Assembly: GCA_018350325.1 (NCBI GenBank)
Contig: JAEVLN010000008.1
Location: forward strand, 372,001 to 436,000
Source of the DNA: Globodera rostochiensis
Taxonomy: Eukaryota; Nematoda; Chromadorea; Rhabditida; Heteroderidae
DNA length: 64,000 bases
Direction of reading: 5' to 3'
In this document: positions 10,715 through 22,327 of the stretch, one piece after another
How the letters are laid out: every line of letters begins with the position of its first letter
Numbering within the stretch: position 1 is the first letter of the stretch
Program-made: the position numbers and the translations under genes
Notes under the pieces: model-generated
The model's input: the letters and a program-made list of their open reading frames with translations, nothing else
What the model was told of the DNA's origin: nothing
Database searches by the model: none

Positions 10715-11657
10715 AGACCGGATGCCTTTTTGCCGGCACCACTCCAGTGAACAAAGTCCAAAGAATTGATTCGTGACAGTAATTTTGAATGGATTGCGAA
10801 TGTTACTGTAACTGTTGCACTATCACAAAAGTAGTATTAGAAGTGGAATAAAGTTGTGATTGAGCTTTTCGGTCCGGGGAATTTTGAAAAATAGGCTTTA
10901 AAATTATATGCTGAAACCGGATTTATATGGACTTAAATAGCAAAATGTGGACTACCATAATTCCTCTATTAGTAACCCCCTTCCATTTGAAACCTCCTAA
11001 TTGTAACCCCCCTCGAGAGAGGTTTGAAAAATATTTTTGTTAAGAAATTTTTCAAAAAAAAACAAGTTTTTCTTGAGAATCTGTTTCAAGACAAAAAGTT
11101 CCCGCCCCTAATGGGTTTGTGGCCTAGCCCACCCAGGGTACGCCTTTGCTTTGCTGTTTTCATTCCTTTGCACTTATTCCGTCACCCCAATTCACCTCTA
11201 ATCTAATTATTCGGAAATATTAAAAGCTTTTTGTGTGAATTACGTACCTTCTCTATTATAGAGCATTGTGTGCAAATAATATGCGGAACCAAATTGGTCA
11301 CACCAATTTGGAACTTTGTGGCCTTATGGCCACACCAATCTTTTCAAAAAAAAAGGGCAATTCATTTTTCAATTACATAATAAAACAGAAAAAAATGAAT
11401 CAATTAAATACTAAAAACTCAACTCTTTTTATAAATTTTATTTAGCTGCTGTATTTTTATACTTTAAATGATCGTTGCCATAATCATTCTTTTTTCAGTG
11501 TTTAATGGGAGTGCCGAAAACAAACTTCGAGTTAGCTCATTTAAATAATTTTATTTTTTAATTTTAAGCTTAAGCAACTCGTCAATCCGGTCAGTGCGCG
11601 ACTGACCATTCACGGGGGTGAAATGCAAGTGATCCGCCAAGGGGTAGCAGTACAAAT

Positions 11658-12528
11658 CAAGGATGGGCAAAATTTCGGATTCCGGAAAATTTCGGGTTTT
11701 TTGGCCGTTTCGGATTTCGGAATTTGAGCAAAATTTTGGATTTTGCACCCCTAAGAATGGGATTTTTGAAACATGGAATAGCTTGGTGTTGGTATAGTGT
11801 TGAGTGGTTGGGCAGTTGAACCTTTGGTGTGGGTCCAGGTCCCCGACTGTTTTAATAATTTTTTCTGACTTTCTCTGAACATTTACGGTCTACTAAACAA
11901 TTCCAAAAATTTTTTGAAATTTCCCATTTTTTAAAAATATTTTAGATGACAATTCACAAGTTTCATTTTTTGATTGTACAAATTCGCTGAATATTTAAAA
12001 AATTTATAACCTTGTTCAAAGTTGAGTGATCGTAAATTACTTTAGTGCCATAAAAAGCAGAAAAGCCAATTTCTGAACAAGATTCGTTAAAATTTTCAAA
12101 AAATTTTCCCGGCGGCGCCTATCGGCACCGCCGGACTCCTCCCAAAAAATTGCGTATATTTTTAAAATTTTGGTTGCAAATCTTTTAACAAACTGAGTCA
12201 AAAATTCAAAATTTTCTCGGCGACGCCTATCGGCACCGCCGGTCCCCCCCCCCCCCCCCCCCTAAATAAAGCAAAGTTCTCAGAAACCTTTATTGCTGAC
12301 CAATTAGACGAAAGGAGTTGAATGGGAATAATTATTGCTTGAAGCACAAATAAGATAGAAAGACCTTTTTTTGTTTCAGACTTGAAAAAATTTCGGATTT
12401 CGGATTCCGGAAAAATTTCGGGATTTTCGTGAATTCGGATTTCGGATTAAAATCCTTTCGGATTTTTGGTTTTCCGGAATTTCGGAATTCTGATTTCGGA
12501 TTTTATTTTCCGATTTTGCCCATCCCTG
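11658..12528. mobile_element. Non-autonomous hAT element, 871 bp
   Basis: The ends are CAAGGATGGGCAAAAT and the inverse of CAGGGATGGGCAAAAT. It is flanked by the 8-bp duplication GTACAAAT (11650-11657 and 12529-12536). The left arm of the inverted repeat shows the uninterrupted site (GCAGTACAAATGCC in the same sense). An 8-bp duplication with CAGGG-type ends is characteristic of hAT. Inside are two copies of the GC hairpin module (12108-12130, 12217-12240) and a run of about 20 C. Confidence 0.9.
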
Positions 12529-12569
12529 GTACAAATGCCAATTGGACGACCATTTACGTAATTAATAAA

Positions 12570-12755
12570 CAACATGCAGCCAAATAAAATTTATAGAAAA
12601 GAGTTTTTATCTGTTTTTTATGTCTTTTTTGAAAAGATTGGTGTGGCCATAAGGCCACAAAGTTCCAAGTTGGTGTGTAATTCACACAAAAAGCTTTTAA
12701 TATTTTCGCATAATTAGATTAGAGGTGAATTAGGGTGACGGAATAAATGCAAAGA
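12570..12755 (+). repeat. Direct partial copy of left-arm sequence 2588-2905
   Basis: AAATAAAATTTATAGAAAAG, the GTGTGGCCATAAGGCCAC palindrome and GATTAGAGGTGAATT appear in the same orientation as at 2588-2905, with an internal deletion. It abuts the right arm, which carries the same stretch inverted at about 11200-11450. Confidence 0.7.
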
Positions 12756-12831
12756 GCCTTGACGCCGAAATTTTTTGTTTGCTTTTTTTTAAAGAAATTT
12801 ACCAAAGGATGGCAAAATAGGTACTGAAAAC

Positions 12832-13263
12832 TAGAGACCGGTCGCGGAGCACCACGATTGGGCGCTGGCACGTTCGGTGCCGGCACGATTGGCGCCCCAA
12901 GCAAACCAAACAAAATTGGTATCATACAAAGCTCTCAGTATGCTGAACCTTTTATCAAGCTAAAGCTAACCGATTCGTCTTTTCAAAAAAAAGTTATAGC
13001 CTAAAACGTTTAAAAATTTCCATTTTTCGTGCCAACTTTTAGTTGCGGTGTCATAACTTTCTTTGTTTAAAATCGCTTAGCTTTTGCCTTTGTAAGCTTC
13101 TACTTATTACATGCTTACGAATGATACCAAGAATGTTTTGGTTGGTTGACTTTTCGAACAAAGTTTTAACGAAAAACTTATCGGCGCCCAATCGTGCGCT
13201 CCCAATCGTGGTGTACCGACCGGTCGAGACGAGATCTCGCTCGAAGCTCAAATCCGGTCTCTA
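12832..13263. mobile_element. Non-autonomous hAT-like element, 432 bp (TAGAGACCGG ends)
   Basis: Terminal inverted repeats TAGAGACCGG / CCGGTCTCTA are flanked by the 8-bp duplication CTGAAAAC (12824-12831, 13264-13271). The inner right end carries GAGACGAGATCTCG, shared with the 832-bp element at 34284-35115. No transposase. Confidence 0.9.
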
Positions 13264-13423
13264 CTGAAAACTAAAATAAATGTTTCTTTCATTTTTTCCG
13301 AGGGCTTGACTGTGGTGGACGCGTACTTTTTGTCAAAAAATTTACAAAATGAGTGACAAGAAAGCGAGGGTCGGGCGTTTTGTCTCTTCGTAAAGTAAAA
13401 TGTTCGTATGCGTTCGAATCCGC

Positions 13424-13859
13424 TTGGGTTCTATCATTATTACTTTTATGTTCTATCATTATTCACTTTTATGTTCTATCATTATTCACTTTTATGTTCT
13501 ATCATTATTCACTTTTATGTTCTATCATTATTCACTTTTATGTTCTCTCATTATTCACTTTTATGTTCTATCATTATTCACTTTTATGTTCTATCATTAT
13601 TCACTTTTATGTTCTATTGTATCATTATTCACTTTTATGTTCTATCATTATTCACTTTTATGTTCTATCATTATTCACTTTTATGTTCTATTGTATCATT
13701 ATTCACTTTTATGTTCTATCATTATTCACTTAAATGTTCTATTGTATCATTATTCACTTTTATGTTCTATCATTATTCACTTTTATGTTCTCTCATTATT
13801 CACTTTTATGTTCTCTCATTATTCACTTTTATGTTCTATCATTATTCACTTTTATGTTC
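13424..13859 (+). repeat. 23/28-bp minisatellite, left part
   Basis: Tandem array of a 23-bp unit (TATCATTATTCAC followed by TTTTATGTTC), with interspersed 28-bp units that carry an extra TATTG. It is continuous in origin with 20306-21571; the BEL element splits it. Confidence 0.95.
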
Positions 13860-14130
13860 TGTCGTGTAAGGCGAAATAAGGCATTTCCCCGGTCGATAAT
13901 ACGAGAGGAGACATACCCCCCGCCCCGCCTATCAGCCGTTACCCTCCCGCCCCTTTGCCCCGATCCCTCGCCCCCGGGGGGATAAGTGATCATTCCGTTT
14001 TCTTTTTGCCTTTTGCATCGACAGTTCTCCCATCAGCAGAAATAAAGTGTTTTGAAAGTGAAATCGGAGAAACGAACGTTTGCCTTTAACTGACGAACTT
14101 TGGGGGTTTTCGGGCTCCCAATTCGCCACA
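13860..14130 (+). repeat. 5' LTR of BEL/Pao element
   Basis: 271 bp, starts TGTCGTGTAAGG and ends TTCGCCACA. It contains AATAAAGTG as a likely polyadenylation signal and a C-rich segment. The 3' LTR is identical apart from a 5-bp deletion and one T/C change near the start. Confidence 0.92.
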
Positions 14131-14210
14131 CAACGGCCGGGAATTATCCCACCCACTGAATTTGAATCGCCCGTTGCATTCCCACCCATCCCATCTCCTT
14201 TCCCAGCGGC

Positions 14211-15146
14211 ATGTCTGCCCCCCATCGCGCCCAAATTCAACAGATTCACCCGGAAGCCCTCGAGCTCCTGAACAACCCTCCGGACTTTACTCCCCCCGTC
14301 CGTGCCCAATTCCCAACAGACACGGCTTTCTTCCAAGAAATTCGGCGCCTTCTTCAAGAAGTGTACCTGAACTACACCGACGCCAACGAAATTCTCACTG
14401 AATTCAGCACCCCAAGCGAGCAATGGATGTCGCTACGCAACAACATGACGAGGGCGGAACGAACAACCGACAACCCGCTTTATGACACATTCATCGCCGA
14501 AACGCCGTTCATCGCAACCATCTCCAATCTGCGAAAACGTTGTCGTACGCTTCGCGCCCAACAACGGACCCTCGAACAACTTCTTCCCAGGGACAGTCCC
14601 AACCCAAACCCGGCGGCAACCCCAAATTCCGGCCCGCTTGTACACCTTCCCAAAACCACCTTACCAACATTCTCTGGAGAATGCTCCCAATATTTGTCCT
14701 TTTGGAACTCTTTTAAGGCTGGCGTAAATGACCTTCCCAATTTGCCCGATGCCATTAAATTAACCTATTTAAAACAATGTTTGACCGGACCTCCCCTGTC
14801 ACTGATCAGTTCCCTCCCGGTCACGGACCCCTCCTATGTTACCGCACTCGACCTCCTCCGCGAAAATTACGGGAACCCGGAGGACGTGGCCCGCGCCCTG
14901 CATAATTCGCTGCGCCAATTGCCAGTGGTGCGCAGAGGCGACAATTTCTGCACAGACCTGCGCTCCCTGGTCGACCACATCGAAAGCATCTGCGTCCAGA
15001 TGACTCAACAGAACCACGACTGCAACACGGTTGCCTTCCAGATGGAAGTGGAGGAAAGGCTGCCCCGGTTCGTACTCGACGAAATCTTCCAAATGAAAGA
15101 AGGAGACGACGAATGGTCAACGGAGAAGATGAAGCACAAACTCTGA
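14211..15146 (+). pseudogene. BEL gag-like ORF (DUF1759 domain)
   Basis: 311 codons. Residues about 145-260 contain LPKTTLPTFSGECSQYLSFW, then a segment with DAIKLTYLKQCLTGPP and ALDLLRENYGNPEDVA. This is the DUF1759 pattern of BEL/Pao Gag. A stop at 15144-15146 interrupts it, but the same frame beyond (ILKRHEQINSVTAKQ) still reads like Gag. The stop is therefore likely a mutation, although recoding cannot be excluded. The zinc knuckles lie in the next frame. Confidence 0.8.
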
Positions 15147-15179
15147 ATCATTCTGAAGCGGCACGAACAAATCAACTCG

Positions 15180-17060
15180 GTGACGGCAAAACAGGGCGGC
15201 ACAAGCAAATCCGCTGGTGCCGAAACATTCCCGAACCGGCCCCCGCGGCACAATCCCCCCCTCCACCAGAATCCGTCCCTCACCTTCCATTCCCAGAAGG
15301 ACAAAGGGAAACCGAACACCCCCAGGCAAAAATTGTGCCAAGACCACCCTGTCTGTTCTGTGCCGAACCGGATCATTTTTCGTCAAACTGCATAAATTTT
15401 CCGGATGTGCTCTCCCGCTCAAACCGCCTCAAAACCCTCCAACGCTGCTTTAAATGTTTAAACCCCGGTCATTTTTCGCGCCAATGTCCCAACCCCGACC
15501 GGTGCAGTAACTGCCGGGGCATGCATCCCCGCGCGCTTTGTCCAATGGCCAAGAATAGCAATCCAACCCACCCCCAAGGAGTGAATTATTCCCAACATTC
15601 ACAAAACAGCCCGCGACATGCTCCAATGCAGTCCAGTGCTTCGTTCCACCGGATTACCGAACTCCATCGAGCCCCTCCCTCGCGTGAACCATTCCCCGCC
15701 AGGCCCTACCTTGTGGGCGCTGTTCCGAATGTCAGAAGCGCCCATCACGCCCAGGAGGCACCCGCAACTAACGGAGAGCAAACAAATGCCTCTTCCACTG
15801 TCCTTTCACGTCCCCCCACGAACCATTCCCCAATTTTGTTGAAATGTGTCCGAGCGACTCTCTTTAACCCCGACGACCCGTCCCAAATGCGTCAGGGCAT
15901 AGTCCTACTGGACGACGCCAGCACAAATACATACATCAGCACGGTGGAAGCCCAATCGCTGAAATTAAAGCTTTCCCCAGTGTCAATTCGCCTGGGCGTG
16001 TTCAATTCGCCAAATTACCAACAGCTGCCATCATTCTCGACACGCTTCGGCCTGCAACTGCTCAATGGTCGCTCACTCATCGTTACGGCAAATACGGCCA
16101 CGGAAATGACCCAGCCCACCCATTATCTGCCTTTTACTCCCGACCAGATTTATACCCGCGAAATAATTCCCCCATTCGAATTCTCCCACCCGGTAGTGCT
16201 CCTGGGCAGTGATTATTATTATGAGGTGGAGCCCACCACACTGCAACGCCTCCCCTCCGGCTACCACTTAATCCACACACTGCTCGGACCCATTGTCGCC
16301 GGTCGAGCTTTTGACCCCTCCCCACCTACCCAAATACAAATAACAAACTTCTGCACTCAAAACCCATCCGACTCTTCCCTGCAGCAATTCTTTTCATTAG
16401 AAACCCTGGGGATTGAAGCCGAAGAACCCCCCTCCACTGGCACAATTGTCCATGAACAATTTCTGGCCGACATTGAATACATAAATGACCGGTACCAGGT
16501 CACTTTCCCGTGGAAGTCAAACCCGTCCTCCCTGCCCCTCCCATCAAATTTTGGCCTCTGCATGGGGCGCCTTCGTTCCACTCTGTCCTCGTTGTCCAAA
16601 TCCCCCCACCTTCTTACCAAATATGCCCAAATTTTTGACGAACAATTGCAATTGGGGATAATTGAAGTGGTCGAAAACCCGCACAAATTTTCAATCCCCT
16701 TGCATTATTTGCCCCATCACCCAGTCGTGAACGAAACAAAGGGAAAGGTACGGATCGTATACGACGGATCTGCGAAAATCGGCAAGGAAATGTCGATGAA
16801 TGAGTGTCTCAATGCTGGACCAATGCTTTTACAAGACTTGTTGGGCATTCTTTTCCGGTTCCGCCTCCCAAAAATTGCCATCGTATGTGATATTGCCAAG
16901 GCATTCCTACAAATCGCCATCCATCCCGATGACCTGGATTGTACCAGATTTTTATGGGTCAAAAACCCGACCGCCCCCCGCACCCAAATAACATTCAAAC
17001 CTTCCGTTTTGCGCGAGTCCCGTTCGGCCTTATCTGTTCCCCATTTCTTCTGTCCGCTAC
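15180..17060 (+). pseudogene. BEL pol part 1: zinc knuckles, aspartic protease, RT start
   Basis: In a different frame from gag. CLFCAEPDHFSSNC and CFKCLNPGHFSRQC are CCHC knuckles, with CSNCRGMHPRALC following. The protease region has VLLDDASTNTYIS (retropepsin-like D in LDDAS). RT begins at about 16.7 kb with GKVRIVYDGSAK, NECLNAGP and IVCDIAKAFLQI (first catalytic Asp). After about 16985 the RT continues in another frame, so the gene is shifted. The segment is not translatable as one protein. Confidence 0.85.
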
Positions 17061-18730
17061 AGTACGGCACCATTTGTCCCTCCACCCCTCCCCGTTGGCC
17101 ACAGAAATCGAACAAAGCATTTATTGTGACAACATTCTCCTCACCGCCCAGAATCCCAACGAAGGCAGTGAAAAGTGCAGCACAGCAATTCAACTTTTCG
17201 CCAAAGCATCGATGAAAATCTACGAATTTGTCAGCAATGAACCGGCAGCATTGATCGAGTTGGACAACGAACAAAAGCTCAGCGGCACTGATCAAAAGTT
17301 CCTGGGCGTCCAATGGTCAACAAGCAGTGACCACCTGGCAATACAAGTCCAGCCCCCTCCCCCCGAATTTGGCCTATCCAAACGGAACATTGTCGTTCAT
17401 TGCCTCACATTACGACCCCATCGGCATAATCTCCCCCGTCTTTGTGCCTTTAAAAATGTTTCTTCAATCCCTGTGGCAGGATGAAGTCAAATGGGACGAT
17501 CCCCTGCCCCCGACTCAGTTGAAAAATGGTCAAACCTAATCAAAAAGTGGCCAGCAAATTCCCTGATCACCATCCCCCGCCCAGTCTCAAATTTTCCCAC
17601 CAATGACCGATGCTATCAACTTCACTGCTTCTCCGATGCTTCAATGCTGGCTATGTGCGCCGTGGTGTACTTGCGCATTTTCCACCCCGCGCAGCCACTT
17701 TGCGACATAGCATTTCTATTCAGCAAATGTAAAGTTAAACCCATCCCCAAGAAATCAGCCAATTTAACGATCCCCCGGTTGGAATTGATCGCAGCCTTAA
17801 TGTGCGCTCGCGCCCTTCGCTTTGTCCATTCCCACCTAACGACCGTCCCAATTGACCCAATCATCAACTTATGGATTGATTCAGCGATTGTGTTGTCCTG
17901 GCTCAATTCCAAATCCCCGACCAACGAAATTTTTGTACGGAACCGCATAAAATCCATCAATTCAGTCCCAAATTTGGTGATACGACATACCCCCGGGGCG
18001 CAAAACCCAGCCGATATCGGTTCGAAGGGGGTACCGAGCGGCAACACCCTCATGGCCTCAAAATTGTGGTGGAAAGGACCAGATTGGCTTACCCAGTCCA
18101 GCGAAAATTGGCCCCCACACAACTCCGAAATCAAATCATTCTCCACCAGCGACTCAATGGAACAACCACACCTCCTCAGCCCTCCCCACCCCATCTCAAC
18201 AGTTAACACAGTACAAACCACCACCCCCTCCCGTACAGTATTTGATACCAACCGAGTCTCCCGCCTACCCAAATTACTCAGAATCATTTCCTACGGTTTC
18301 CGCTTTATCACCCGCATCCGGTCCCCAAATTCAAATCACAATTTTGCCTCCCATATCGGTCCCGCCGAATTGCGCACAGCACTGGTAGCAATCATTAGAC
18401 AAGAGCAATGTTGTCTCCCTCCACCCGACCGTGAAAACGAGGGCTTAGGCCTTTTTACTGATGACCAGCAGATGCTCCGCGCCAAAGGAAGGCTCGGGAA
18501 ATGCCGCCACTTATCCCAAAATTTCATTCACCCAATTTATTTGCCCAACAAATCAGCCCTCACCATGCTTATAATCTATGAAACACATCTGCTTAATCAC
18601 CATTGCAGTCCACTCCTAACCCTCTCCATAATTCGCAAAAATTTCTGGATTCCTAAGGGCAGAAAAGCAGTGGAAAGAGCAATCAATAAGTGTTGTTTTT
18701 CGTGCAGGCGTTACACAGCCCAGCCATTTG
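16940..18730 (+). pseudogene. BEL pol part 2: RT, RNase H, integrase zinc finger
   Basis: RARVPFGL-type RT motif (FARVPFGLICSP), then IYCDN in place of the usual YVDD-like active site. After another frame shift near 17.45 kb comes the RNase H region (HCFSDASMLAMCAVVYLR, IPRLELIAALMCAR, LWIDSAIVLSWL), then RHTPGAQNPADIGSKG. The integrase N-terminal finger is at about 18.56-18.72 kb (HLLNHHC...CCFSC). The sequence leaves integrase similarity right after SCRRYTAQPFDL. Confidence 0.85.
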
Positions 18731-20039
18731 ACCTCCATCGTGTTGGCCCGAATCGCCCTCTTTTTGTTCAATCACCTCCTCATCAAATATGTCCACCGTC
18801 CTGGTCAAAACCCCCCAGCTGAGCCGCCACCGGCGCTCAACCCTTCCCTCACACCCCCGGCACCGTTCGCTCGCCCCGTCGGCTTTCCCCGACAGCCCCA
18901 CCTTCCACCACCGACCACCCCGGGGGACATCCCACTCCCTCCCCCGCGGGCCCCTCGCAATCACTCCAACCTGAGCACGGCCCCGCCAAATCGCCCGCCC
19001 CCCCCCTCGGCGACCCCCACCTACCTTTTTCTGGCCGTCCTTGTTATCATTTTCAGCACCTCCCCCATTTCGGCCCGACCCACAGCGAAAAATTGCCAAA
19101 AGCCGTTGCCAAAAATTCGCTTCCCCTTCTGGCGTCCTCGGCCTTGTACTTTGGCGTGGATGCCATTTCATCCGCAATGGAAAAGAAAGAACCGGAACCC
19201 CTCCCCATCTCCCTGCCCATCGCCCTAACCTGCTTAGGAATTCTGCTTCTTCTGGCAATTTTGAAAATTCTGACCCTTTTTATCAACTTCCGCAAACCCC
19301 CCTCCCCGTCAGACAACCCCCCCATCGAATTGGGCGAGATCAGTTCCGCTCTGCAGGAACTGATTAACCGTTCTAACCCGCCCAACAAATGAGCCACCAC
19401 CGTCGATACAATGCTGATAATCCCTTTTTAGAAATGGCCCCCCCGTCCCCCCTTTTCTCAAAAGAGCCCCCAAAGTCGACGTAACGGCTGTTCTGTCCCA
19501 CCTCCACTTGTCCAATGATCATTCGGCGGACCCACCCATCGCCATGGACTTTGAGCCTCCCCCTCCCCCTGCCCCAGCAATCACAGTGAGCACGGAGCCA
19601 TCACACCCGCCCGTCCGCGCGCCTTCGCCAATCCGGCTGGTCTCCGGGGAACCGTCCAACACAAACGACGTTGACGCGGTTTCAATCATCTCCGTTCAAT
19701 CCAACACCACCACCCATCATGAACGCACCAACCAGAGGGAAGTGGCCCAGGGAAAAGGGGGGGGGGGGAAGATCCATCCCAACAGCCGCCACGCCCGAGC
19801 GATTGCCAATGATCGACGCTGCCGCGACTCTTTGATCAACACTGCTGTCCACTCGCGGGTGCGAATTTGGCAAAGCGGACGGGTGCAACGCCTACCAATC
19901 CGAAAGAGGGAATGGAGCGCGATGGCTCTCAAAACCAAACCCATCCCATTGAACCACATATTTTTCCTGAACACCCCGAATTTGGTACCTTTGTCTCCCC
20001 ATTGCGATAACCCTACGGCATTTGTTGCCCGGCTCCCAG
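18730..20039 (+). other. 3' internal region of BEL element, proline-rich with membrane segments
   Basis: No integrase DDE core was found. The stretch is C-rich and encodes proline-rich peptides in two frames. At 19020-19080 there is a hydrophobic run FLAVLVIIFSTSPISA. At about 19215-19290 there is a clear membrane segment ISLPIALTCLGILLLLAILK, followed by basic residues and a short tail ending at a stop (19390-19392). A frame at 19508-20059 runs to the 3' LTR. This could be a remnant of an extra 3' ORF (envelope-like) or unrelated captured sequence; the evidence does not settle it. Confidence 0.4.
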
Positions 20040-20305
20040 TGTCGCGTAAGGCGAAATAAGGCCCCGGTCGATAATACGAGAGGAGACATACCCCCCGCCC
20101 CGCCTATCAGCCGTTACCCTCCCGCCCCTTTGCCCCGATCCCTCGCCCCCGGGGGGATAAGTGATCATTCCGTTTTCTTTTTGCCTTTTGCATCGACAGT
20201 TCTCCCATCAGCAGAAATAAAGTGTTTTGAAAGTGAAATCGGAGAAACGAACGTTTGCCTTTAACTGACGAACTTTGGGGGTTTTCGGGCTCCCAATTCG
20301 CCACA
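20040..20305 (+). repeat. 3' LTR of BEL/Pao element
   Basis: 266 bp, TGTCGCGTAAGG to TTCGCCACA, nearly identical to the 5' LTR. Confidence 0.92.
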
Positions 20306-21571
20306 GTTCTATTGTATCATTATTCACTTTTATGTTCTATCATTATTCACTTTTATGTTCTATCATTATTCACTTTTATGTTCTATCATTATTCACTTTT
20401 ATGTTCTATCATTATTCACTTTTATGTTCTATCATTATTTACTTTTATGTTCTATCATTATTCACTTTTATGTTCTATTGTATCATTATTCACTTTTATG
20501 TTCTATCATTATTCACTTTTATGTTCTATCATTATTCACTTTTATGTTCTATCATTATTCACTTTTATGTTCTATTGTATCTTTATTCACTTTTATGTTC
20601 TATCATTATTCACTTTTATGTTCTATTGTATCATTATTCACTTTTATGTTCTATCATTATTCACTTTTATGTTCTATCATTATTCACTTTTATGTTCTAT
20701 TGTATCATTATTCACTTTTATGTTCTATCATTATTCACTTTTATGTTCTATCATTATTCACTTTTATGTTCTATCATTATTCACTTTTATGTTCTATCAT
20801 TATTCACTTTTATGTTCTATCATTATTCACTTTTATGTTCTATTGTATCATTATTCACTTTTATGTTCTATCATTATTCACTTTTATGTTCTATCATTAT
20901 TCACTTTTATGTTCTATCATTATTCACTTTTATGTTCTATCATTATTCACTTTTATGTTCTATCATTATTCACTTTTATGTTCTATCATTATTCACTTTT
21001 ATGTTCTATCATTATTCACTTTTATGTTCTATCATTATTCACTTTTATGTTCTATTGTATCATTATTCACTTTTATGTTCTATCATTATTCACTTTTATG
21101 TTCTATTGTATCATTATTCACTTTTATGTTCTATCATTATTCACTTTTATGTTCTATCATTATTCACTTTTATGTTCTATCATTATTCACTTTTATGTTC
21201 TATTGTATCATTATTCACTTTTATGTTCTATCATTATTCACTTTTATGTTCTATTGTATCATTATTCACTTTTATGTTCTATCATTATTCACTTTTATGT
21301 TCTATTGTATCATTATTCACTTTTATGTTCTATCATTATTCACTTTTATGTTCTATTGTATCATTATTCACTTTTATGTTCTATCATTATTCACTTTTAT
21401 GTTCTATTGTATCATTATTCACTTTTATGTTCTATCATTATTCACTTAAATGTTCTATTGTATCATTATTCACTTTTATGTTCTATCATTATTCACTTTT
21501 ATGTTCTATCATTATTCTCTTTTATGTTCTATTGTATCATTATTCACTTTTATGTTCTATCATTTATTCAC
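20306..21571 (+). repeat. 23/28-bp minisatellite, right part
   Basis: About 1.27 kb of the same array as 13424-13859. The 28-bp units containing TATTG occur singly between runs of one to eight 23-bp units; towards the right end 23- and 28-bp units alternate regularly. The unit has no stop codon in any forward frame, which yields long spurious ORFs. Confidence 0.95.
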
Positions 21572-22012
21572 TTTTATTCGGCCTCTAGTCTCTTCGCTTT
21601 TCAAAGATTTTTTGAAAAATTAGCCCCAAATGAATTCCGGTTTTCGGACACTGTTTGGGATCCGGTTACATCACTGATGACCTTCCCTTCTCTTCAAAAT
21701 AAAACAAATTTAAAAAATTATCGGATTTAATGTCAATAAATTTACGTTTGACCCTCTAAAATTTTGAAGAAAAATTTTTAAAAAACCCCGCAACCCCGAC
21801 CCTGACAGTCCCGCACCCGAAAAACCCCGACCCCGCAATTCTCAACATTGCAGTGACAACCCTAATTACGGGTTTCAAAAACTCCGGACCGAAAAGCTCA
21901 ATCAACAGTTTATTCTTCTAATACTACTTTTGTGATAGTGCAACAGTTACAGTAACATTTCGCAATCCATTCCAAATTATTGTAACATGTGTAATTATTA
22001 TTCGGACTTTAT
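21572..22012. other. Intergenic, transposon-end debris plus 3' flank of peptide gene
   Basis: 21780-21870 holds ACCCCGACCCCGC phrases. From about 21895 the sequence matches the 3' flank shared by the peptide family (TTTTGTGATAGTGCAACAG and AATAAA on the minus strand). Confidence 0.6.
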
Positions 22013-22327
22013 TCACTGGAGTGGTAGCGGCAGCAGCCAAATTCCGGTCTGCGGTGGAGGGGGGCGACGCCGGCCTGGTGGCGTGCTTCGACGGGCTTGT
22101 TGTTCGTTTTGCGGACTTCGTTTCTTTCGGGCTAATCCCGCATTAGAGGCGCTGAACGGCGGGAAAGCGCTGTTGTCTGGTGGGGGGCCGGCAGGAGCAA
22201 TCCCCCCGCCGTTGGAAGACTCATCCGACGTATCGCTGCTGTATTCTGAAGAGTCACTTGAACATTGGACGACAAGCAGTGCAGCGAAAACGAGCAAAAG
22301 TGCCATTCGCAAAGTCAGAAACGCCAT
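22013..22327 (-). CDS. Secreted peptide precursor, GGG/APAGPP class
   Basis: About 104 residues from the ATG at 22327 (MAFLTLRMALLL). A signal peptide ends VVQC; the acidic SSDSSEYSSDTSDESSNGGG spacer is followed by APAGPPPDNSAFPPFSAS, the processing site ARKKRSPQNEQQ, then a basic proline-rich tail (GRRRPPPPQTG). The paralogue at 61633-61962 differs mainly in the tail. The ATG was preferred over the upstream in-frame TTG because all family members start at this point. Its 5' and 3' flanks match those of the inverted-repeat genes. Confidence 0.75.
   Translation of the reverse strand: MAFLTLRMALLLVFAALLVVQCSSDSSEYSSDTSDESSNGGGIAPAGPPPDNSAFPPFSASNAGLARKKRSPQNEQQARRSTPPGRRRPPPPQTGIWLLPLPLQ

Larger units (their letters stand above)
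8797..12560 (-). repeat. Right arm of large inverted repeat
   Basis: Mirror image of 2280-5914, carrying an 871-bp hAT insertion (11658-12528), one extra 63-bp unit near 9640-9700 and a different peptide-gene middle. Just beyond the arm, 12570-12755 repeats part of 2588-2905 in direct orientation, so the locus has been rearranged more than once. Confidence 0.9.
13860..20305 (+). mobile_element. BEL/Pao LTR retrotransposon, defective
   Basis: It is bounded by two LTRs (TG...CA) and the 4-bp duplication GTTC (13856-13859, 20306-20309), inserted in the minisatellite. Gene order gag, protease, RT, RNase H, integrase zinc finger fits BEL/Pao. The reading frame is broken several times (stop at 15144-15146, shifts near 15.2, 17.0 and 17.45 kb). 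The catalytic integrase core that should follow the HHCC finger at about 18.7 kb is not visible. The LTRs differ by one 5-bp indel and one substitution, so insertion was recent although the element looks dead. Confidence 0.9.

Noticed and set aside
14211..15146. Programmed -1 frameshift between gag and pol of the BEL element
   Set aside because: The gag frame still reads Gag-like beyond the stop, and pol shows further unrelated frame breaks, so random mutation is the simpler explanation. No slippery site plus structure was identified.
20255..21730. Long ORFs (491, 437 and 364 residues) over the minisatellite
   Set aside because: The 23/28-bp unit simply lacks stops in all forward frames. The same peptide repeats appear in three frames, and there is no start context or domain.
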